From Clostridia bacterium (GTDB taxonomy: Bacteria > Bacillota > Clostridia > Christensenellales > CAG-1252): a stretch of DNA of 11,025 bases. Below, one piece after another: positions 6,507 to 11,025 of the stretch. Within the stretch, counting starts at the first letter, position 1. Each line of letters starts with the position of its first letter. The stretch lies in the NCBI GenBank assembly GCA_009928745.1, contig SACC01000024.1, forward strand, positions 1-11,025, read 5' to 3'. Position numbers and translations under genes: made by a program. The notes under the pieces were generated by a model that saw only the letters and a list, made by a program, of their open reading frames with translations, searched no databases and was not told where the DNA came from.

Positions 6507-6574
6507 ATCGTACAAAGCCAAATATTGTATAAAAAATGATAATCAATATGCGGTAGTACAATAAGAGGTGTATT

Positions 6575-7771
6575 ATGATTTCCAAAAAAATGGCAGAATT
6601 AGTAAAACGCAGTTCGCTAATAAGAGCGATGTTCGAGGAAGGCAACCGTCTAGCGGCGATATACGGCAGAAATAATGTTTTTGATTTTAGTCTTGGCAAT
6701 CCCAATGTGCCCGCCCCCTGCGAAATAAACGCCGCGATACATTCTATAGTCGAAGAAGAGATAAGCACGATTCTACACGGATATATGGAGAATTCGGGCT
6801 ATCTTGATGTTCGCGAAACTATCGCTAACAATCTTAACAAGCGTTTTGATACTTGCTTTTCACGCAAAAATATAATAATGACAGTCGGCGCGGCGGGCGG
6901 ACTCAATGTCATTCTCAAAAGTCTTTTTGACGAAGGCGAGGAGCTTTTGGTTATTGCGCCCTATTTCGGCGAATACGGCAACTACGCCTCGAATTTCAAT
7001 GCAAAACTTGTTATTGTACCGGCTAATCCACCTACTTTTCAACCCGATATTGAAGAGATAAAAGCGCGTATCAGTCCATTAACAAAGGCAATAATCGTCA
7101 ACAGTCCGAATAATCCTACAGGAGTTATTTATAGCGAAGCGACTATCACTGCGCTTGCTCGCGCGCTAGATGAAAAACAGCGTGAGTACGGCAAAAGTAT
7201 ATATATAATATCGGACGAGCCTTATAGAGAACTAATTTATGACGGAGCAAAGGTACCCTTTATTACGAAGTATTATAAGAATACCATAATCGGTTATTCT
7301 TTCAGCAAGTCCCTTTCCCTCCCTGGCGAAAGGATCGGATACCTCGCTATTCCAGACGAGGCTGATTGCAGCGCGGAGATAATTGACGCAGCGAATGTTG
7401 CCAACCGCATATTGGGCTTTGTCAATGCCCCTTCTCTGCAGCAAAAAGTTGTCGCAAGATGTATTGACGCCGCAGTCAACGTTGACGCCTACAACCGCAA
7501 CCGAGAACTATTATATAACTCGCTTGTTTCTTTCGGTTTCGAGTGCGCAAAGCCGCAGGGAGCATTCTATCTTTTCCTCAAATCACCGATAGAAGACGAC
7601 AAAGCTTTCGTAACAGCAGCAAAAAAATACAATCTCCTTATAGTCCCGGGCAGCGCCTTCGCAGGAGCGGGATATGCGCGTATTGCGTACTGTGTCTCCG
7701 AAAACACGATAACCAATTCTTTACCCGCCTTCAAAAAGCTGGCGGAAGAATTCGGACTTATCGGCAAATAG
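6575..7771 (+). CDS. Class I PLP-dependent aminotransferase
   Basis: A 398-residue cytoplasmic fold-type I aminotransferase, close in length to the aspartate aminotransferase family norm. Visible active-site features: SLGNPNVP (39-46) near the N-terminus, the cofactor-ring segment with Tyr130 in APYFGEY, NSPNNPTG (176-183) with Asn180, SDEPY (213-217) with Asp214 to bind the pyridine nitrogen and Tyr217, SFSKS with the Schiff-base Lys245, PGERIGY with Arg253 for the phosphate, and Arg369 in YARIAY to bind the substrate carboxylate. The amino donor and acceptor cannot be read from the sequence; aspartate, alanine or aromatic substrates are possible. AGAGG at 6564-6568 with 6-nt spacing supports the ATG at 6575. 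It stands alone between two terminators. Confidence 0.88.
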   Translation: MISKKMAELVKRSSLIRAMFEEGNRLAAIYGRNNVFDFSLGNPNVPAPCEINAAIHSIVEEEISTILHGYMENSGYLDVRETIANNLNKRFDTCFSRKNIIMTVGAAGGLNVILKSLFDEGEELLVIAPYFGEYGNYASNFNAKLVIVPANPPTFQPDIEEIKARISPLTKAIIVNSPNNPTGVIYSEATITALARALDEKQREYGKSIYIISDEPYRELIYDGAKVPFITKYYKNTIIGYSFSKSLSLPGERIGYLAIPDEADCSAEIIDAANVANRILGFVNAPSLQQKVVARCIDAAVNVDAYNRNRELLYNSLVSFGFECAKPQGAFYLFLKSPIEDDKAFVTAAKKYNLLIVPGSAFAGAGYARIAYCVSENTITNSLPAFKKLAEEFGLIGK

Positions 7772-7831
7772 TTTATAAGAAAATATAAACAAAATCAATT
7801 CTGCACTTCTGCAATACTTAAATATTTAACA

Positions 7832-7860
7832 AATAAGCCGTCGGATACCGACGGCTTATT
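7832..7860. terminator. Bidirectional terminator between the aminotransferase and ftsH
   Basis: A perfect 13-bp stem, AATAAGCCGTCGG (7832-7844) and CCGACGGCTTATT (7848-7860), closes on a 3-nt ATA loop. The GC-rich core and A/T-rich ends give T-rich tails in both directions, suiting the two genes that converge here. It is about 60 nt after the aminotransferase stop and 75 nt after the ftsH stop. Confidence 0.85.
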
Positions 7861-7894
7861 ATATGTGTTGTAGACGGATGTTGTCCCCTCAAGT

Positions 7895-7931
7895 CCGACC
7901 GAATTCAAGTATTGAATTCGCGTTTGGTCGG
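7895..7931 (-). other. Two-tier hairpin directly after the ftsH stop codon
   Basis: CCGACC (7895-7900) pairs with GGTCGG (7926-7931), and inside it GAATTCAA (7901-7908) pairs with TTGAATTC (7912-7919) around a GTA loop; six unpaired bases lie on one side only. In the ftsH transcript the stem starts 4 nt after the TAG stop. There is no T tract, so it is not an ordinary terminator; it may be a 3' stability or processing structure upstream of the real terminator. Confidence 0.5.
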
Positions 7932-7935
7932 TCTC

Positions 7936-9909
7936 CTATCTTCCTTCCGGCGGTATATAGTCTGCTTTTGCCGTCTTATCCGCTTCTCGCTTTGCTGTGT
8001 TCTCCGCTTCGTTCTTTTCGATTGCCGCAAGTTCTCTTTTTTCCATGCTTATAAGGATATCTTCCACAGAAACGCCTTCGAACAATTTATCTACTTCATC
8101 CTTATAGATTGTTTCCTTTTCGAACAACAGTTTTACCATTGCTTCAAGAATATTTCTGTTCTCATTAATAACATCTAACGCGCGTTGGTAATTTACGTCA
8201 ATTATCTTCTTAACTTCGATATCAATCTTATTCATGATATCATCGCTGAGATTGGATTGCTGTCCCCAGGTTTTGCCGATAAATACTTCGTGATCCGCCC
8301 CGAGATAAATGTTGCCAAGATCAGGACTCATTCCCCATTCGGTAACCATTTTCCTCGCAATCGCGCTAGACCTTTGTATGTCGCTGCTTGCTCCTGTCGA
8401 GATATCCTTAATTATTATCTCCTCAGCGCCTCTTCCGGCTAGCATCATTGCTATCATATCGTTAAGTTTATTGCGGGACATATGGTTATCGTCATTTTCC
8501 GGACGGGTAAGCGTATAGCCTGCCGCCCAACCTCTCGGCACAATGGATACCTCCTGCACCTCTTCGCAATAAGGAAGAACTCTTGCAACTATCGCGTGAC
8601 CTGCTTCGTGATAAGCGGTAATACGCTTGTCCGATTCGGTAACAATTCTGCTCTTCTTCTGCGGTCCGAGTATTACCTTGTTGATGCCTTCAAGAATATC
8701 TTTCATTATTATAACATTTCTGTTACTTCTTGCCGCAATTATCGCCGCTTCGTTAAGAAGATTAGCAATATCTGCGCCGGTAAAGCCGGTGGTAATTCTA
8801 GCGATTGTTTTAAAATCAATATCGCCCGAGAGCGGTTTGTTCCTTGAATGTACGCGGAATATCGCCTCTCTGCCCTTAACGTCGGGGATATGCACATAAA
8901 TCTGTCTGTCGAATCTGCCCGGTCTAAGCAGCGCGGGGTCAAGAATGTCGGCTCTATTAGTTGCCGCGATTATTATAATGCCCTCGTTAGCCTCAAAACC
9001 ATCCATCTGAACAAGCAGCTGATTAAGCGTCTGCTCTCTCTCGTCATGTCCGCCGCCAAGTCCTGCTCCGCGCTGTCTGCCTACCGCGTCAATCTCGTCG
9101 ATAAATACGATACATGGCATATTACGCTTTGCCTGAGCGAACAAGTCACGCACACGGGATGCGCCTACGCCTACGAACATCTCCACAAAATCACTGCCGC
9201 TTATAGAAAAGAACGGCACATTCGCCTCGCCGGCTACCGCTTTTGCGAACAGGGTTTTGCCAGTGCCCGGAGCGCCGACCAGCAGTACTCCCTTGGGTAT
9301 CTTTGCGCCAACATTAAAAAACTTTGTAGGTGAACTTAAAAAATCAACTATTTCTTTCAATTCTTCCTTTTCTTCCTCGGCGCCTGCAACATCTGCGAAT
9401 TTCACCTTGCTTTTTATAGTTACATTAGCTCGCGTTGTGCCGAAAGACATCGCCTTGTTACTTTCTGACATTCTCTGCTTATTCAAAATAAACAAGAATA
9501 CCAATAAAAGGACGGATACGGCAATTATGGGGAAGAAATATTGCCACATGCTTCCGCTAGCCGGATTATCGAATAATATTTGAACTCTGTTCGCCGCCTC
9601 AGTCTGCGCTGCATTGTATTCCAAAATAGCATCAGGCACTTGTGTTCTGTGGCTGATGTTCGCGATTGCGTCCATTTGTTTTGGAAATTTTTTATCCTCA
9701 ATGGTAGAATTCTTATACAAGATATATATCTCGTAATTGCCTACAAACTGCACTTTGGCAATCTCACCTTTGTCTAGTTTTGTTACAAATTCATCATAAC
9801 TCAATTCTTCGGGCTGATTATTGAACGCTCCCAACCAATTCGCGATCAAAAGAGAGCTTATAATAAGCGCCATTATTATGATGACTGTTTTCATTGTGTT
9901 ATTTTTCAA
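7936..9909 (-). CDS. ftsH: ATP-dependent zinc metalloprotease FtsH
   Basis: A membrane-anchored hexameric AAA+ protease that unfolds and degrades membrane and short-lived cytoplasmic proteins. The order is TM1 (about 8-27), an extracytoplasmic domain to about 122, TM2 (about 124-143), AAA+ module, then peptidase. Seen directly: Walker A GAPGTGKT (212-219), Walker B IVFIDEID (267-274), pore loop MFVG (244-247), the second region of homology with arginine fingers Arg329 and Arg332, zinc motif HEAGH (434-438), and Asp510 in the TGASSD segment as the likely third zinc ligand. All key residues are intact and 657 residues is normal. The tail (about 624-657) is a highly charged Glu/Lys/Ala stretch. 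The start is TTG at 9909, chosen because GGAGG is 7 nt upstream; the first ATG, five codons later, would be 22 nt away. It has its own promoter and lies downstream of the antiporter terminator. Confidence 0.97.
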   Translation of the reverse strand: MKNNTMKTVIIIMALIISSLLIANWLGAFNNQPEELSYDEFVTKLDKGEIAKVQFVGNYEIYILYKNSTIEDKKFPKQMDAIANISHRTQVPDAILEYNAAQTEAANRVQILFDNPASGSMWQYFFPIIAVSVLLLVFLFILNKQRMSESNKAMSFGTTRANVTIKSKVKFADVAGAEEEKEELKEIVDFLSSPTKFFNVGAKIPKGVLLVGAPGTGKTLFAKAVAGEANVPFFSISGSDFVEMFVGVGASRVRDLFAQAKRNMPCIVFIDEIDAVGRQRGAGLGGGHDEREQTLNQLLVQMDGFEANEGIIIIAATNRADILDPALLRPGRFDRQIYVHIPDVKGREAIFRVHSRNKPLSGDIDFKTIARITTGFTGADIANLLNEAAIIAARSNRNVIIMKDILEGINKVILGPQKKSRIVTESDKRITAYHEAGHAIVARVLPYCEEVQEVSIVPRGWAAGYTLTRPENDDNHMSRNKLNDMIAMMLAGRGAEEIIIKDISTGASSDIQRSSAIARKMVTEWGMSPDLGNIYLGADHEVFIGKTWGQQSNLSDDIMNKIDIEVKKIIDVNYQRALDVINENRNILEAMVKLLFEKETIYKDEVDKLFEGVSVEDILISMEKRELAAIEKNEAENTAKREADKTAKADYIPPEGR

Positions 9910-9916
9910 AAAGAAG

Positions 9917-9921
9917 CCTCC
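9917..9921 (-). promoter_or_regulatory. Ribosome binding site deciding the TTG start of ftsH
   Basis: GGAGG on the minus strand with a 7-nt spacer to TTG at 9909. It is the only Shine-Dalgarno in reach and rules against the internal ATG at codon 6. Confidence 0.8.
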
Positions 9922-9955
9922 GACTCACAAGGTTATTTTGTATCATAGTCAAATA

Positions 9956-9985
9956 ATTATAACACAACATAAATTGTTTTTACAA
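9956..9985 (-). promoter_or_regulatory. Candidate promoter of ftsH
   Basis: On the minus strand TTGTAA (9985-9980) and TATAAT (9961-9956) are 18 bp apart, giving a leader of about 40 nt before the TTG. A nearby TTGACT and a TATGAT overlap at poor spacing and are less likely. The 225-bp gap and the upstream terminator mean that ftsH needs its own promoter here. Confidence 0.5.
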
Positions 9986-10037
9986 CACGAATAGTTGAGT
10001 TATTCTATTAACTTTGCATTAAAGTGACTCATTACTT

Positions 10038-10067
10038 AAAAAGATGCCCGTAAACGCTGCATCCTTT
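10038..10067 (-). terminator. Intrinsic terminator after the antiporter gene
   Basis: On the minus strand AAAGGATGC pairs with GCATCTTTT (one G-U pair) around a loop of about 11 nt, and the right arm continues in a run of five T. It lies about 70 nt after the antiporter stop and separates it from ftsH. Confidence 0.65.
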
Positions 10068-10134
10068 AAATATTTTATATGATTATTTCTGTTTTATGTT
10101 GATTTTATTCAAGCAAAAGAGCAATCATTGTCGC

Positions 10135-11025
10135 CTAATCGCAACAGTTTTCGCTATGGGCGCAGCTATCAACAGGAGTTCCCGTCGTCGATTCTGGCGC
10201 AGCACCTCCGCCCGCAGACGGCATATTTAGCTCGTTACGATAGGTCATCTTCATCAAAATAGGGGTTGCAAAGGAAGTTATCAATATAATCATTAGCACA
10301 AAAGGCATAATGGTACTATCAACCATTCCGCTTTCTATTCCTTTTTGCGTACACACTAGCACAACTTCCGCTCGCACCATCATTCCCAAGCCTATTCTCA
10401 TGGAATCCTTCATGCTATATCTGCAAAGTAGGGCGCCTGCTCCGCAACCAAATAGTTTGCTAATGATTGCGACTGCGATATAAGCTAGACCGAACCAAAG
10501 CATAGTCATACTTAATCCGCTGAAAGATGTATTTATACCGATATTCGCAAAGAACACAGGACCGAATACCATATAACAGTTAATATCAATCTTTCGGTCG
10601 ATATAGCTTGTGCTGTGGAATGAAGACAGGACAAGTCCCGCTATAAAGCTGCCTGTTATGTCAGCGACTCCGAACCAATGTTCGGCAGCGTATGCGAAGA
10701 AAAAACAAATTGCGAGGCTGAATATCGGCACTCTTCTGTTGTGCGGCCATTTTTTATCTAGCCACTTAAAGAACCTTCTCACCAGTATTCCGACACCGAT
10801 TGCCGCAACAAAGAAGAGGAAAGTCATTAACAATACTCTTAATATCTCTGTTGCGCCGCCCGTATCTTTCATCCCGATAATTACTGAAAGGACTATTATT
10901 CCTATAATATCGTCCAATATTGCGGCAGAGATGATAGAAGTCCCTGCTTTTGTGTTAAGTTTTCCCATCTCTTTAAGGGGAGCTACCGTTACACTTACAG
11001 AAGGTGCTGTCAAGATTACGCCGTA
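10135..11025 (-). CDS. Na+/H+ antiporter, CPA2/NapA-KefB type, C-terminal part (5' end outside window)
   Basis: An inner-membrane cation/proton exchanger of the Na+/H+ exchanger family. The frame is open to base 11025, giving 296 residues with the N-terminus missing; the TTG at 11013 is just an internal Leu codon. The fragment begins in the conserved ILTAPSVSVTVAPLKEMG segment. It then shows AAILDDIIG, with the paired aspartates (fragment residues 38-39) that mark electrogenic Na+/H+ exchangers of the NapA kind, and later MMVRAEVVLV, the family's R-[GA]-E helix. About eight hydrophobic segments are visible. There is no TrkA-N nucleotide-binding domain at the C-terminus, so it is not a full KefB/KefC K+ channel. 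Instead it ends in a short polar tail with three cysteines (CAHSENCCD). The ion (Na+, K+ or both) is inferred, not proven. Confidence 0.87.
   Translation of the reverse strand, partial: YGVILTAPSVSVTVAPLKEMGKLNTKAGTSIISAAILDDIIGIIVLSVIIGMKDTGGATEILRVLLMTFLFFVAAIGVGILVRRFFKWLDKKWPHNRRVPIFSLAICFFFAYAAEHWFGVADITGSFIAGLVLSSFHSTSYIDRKIDINCYMVFGPVFFANIGINTSFSGLSMTMLWFGLAYIAVAIISKLFGCGAGALLCRYSMKDSMRIGLGMMVRAEVVLVCTQKGIESGMVDSTIMPFVLMIILITSFATPILMKMTYRNELNMPSAGGGAAPESTTGTPVDSCAHSENCCD

Noticed and set aside
8482..9333. Two long back-to-back plus-strand ORFs (121 and 161 codons) opposite ftsH
   Set aside because: They lie wholly antisense to the conserved AAA+ region, have no ribosome sites or recognisable domains, and are expected shadows of a codon-biased gene.
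11011..11013. TTG as the start of the antiporter
   Set aside because: The frame and the conserved family sequence continue upstream to the window edge, so this is an internal Leu codon.

Overview
The window looks like chromosomal DNA of a low-to-moderate-GC, Bacillota-type (Clostridia-like) bacterium, probably an uncultured, possibly gut-associated lineage. The reasons are AGGAG/GGAGG ribosome sites at about 7-8 nt spacing, TATAAT-type promoters, intrinsic terminators, an FtsH and a nucleoside kinase of the Firmicutes kind, and a very large lipoprotein built from bacterial Ig-like domains. This placement is an inference from style and protein family; no rRNA or tRNA gene is present to anchor it.

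Layout, left to right: (1) the C-terminal half of phosphoglucosamine mutase GlmM (+), cut by the window edge, with a doubtful 54-codon ORF overlapping its end. (2) A convergent two-gene unit on the minus strand: a 1110-residue exported lipoprotein (six Ig-like repeats, a glycine-rich probable beta-helix, and a C-terminal HExxH zincin domain), followed 11 nt later by a nucleoside (uridine) kinase-like protein. (3) A 405-bp AT-rich divergent spacer with promoters and inverted repeats. (4) A double-SIS sugar-phosphate protein resembling type II glucosamine-6-phosphate deaminase (+), with its own promoter and terminator. (5) A class I PLP-dependent aminotransferase (+). (6) A bidirectional terminator, then the membrane AAA+ protease FtsH (-), starting at TTG. 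(7) A terminator followed, at the right edge, by a Na+/H+ antiporter of the CPA2/NapA type (-), lacking its N-terminus.

GlmM and the SIS protein both act on glucosamine phosphates: GlmM sends GlcN-6-P toward UDP-GlcNAc and peptidoglycan, and a NagB-II-type deaminase would return GlcN-6-P to fructose-6-P. They are not in one operon here. FtsH, the kinase, the aminotransferase and the antiporter are ordinary housekeeping functions. The part least explained by known biology is the metalloprotease-like lipoprotein and its coupling to the kinase. No mobile element, CRISPR array, tRNA or rRNA was seen.
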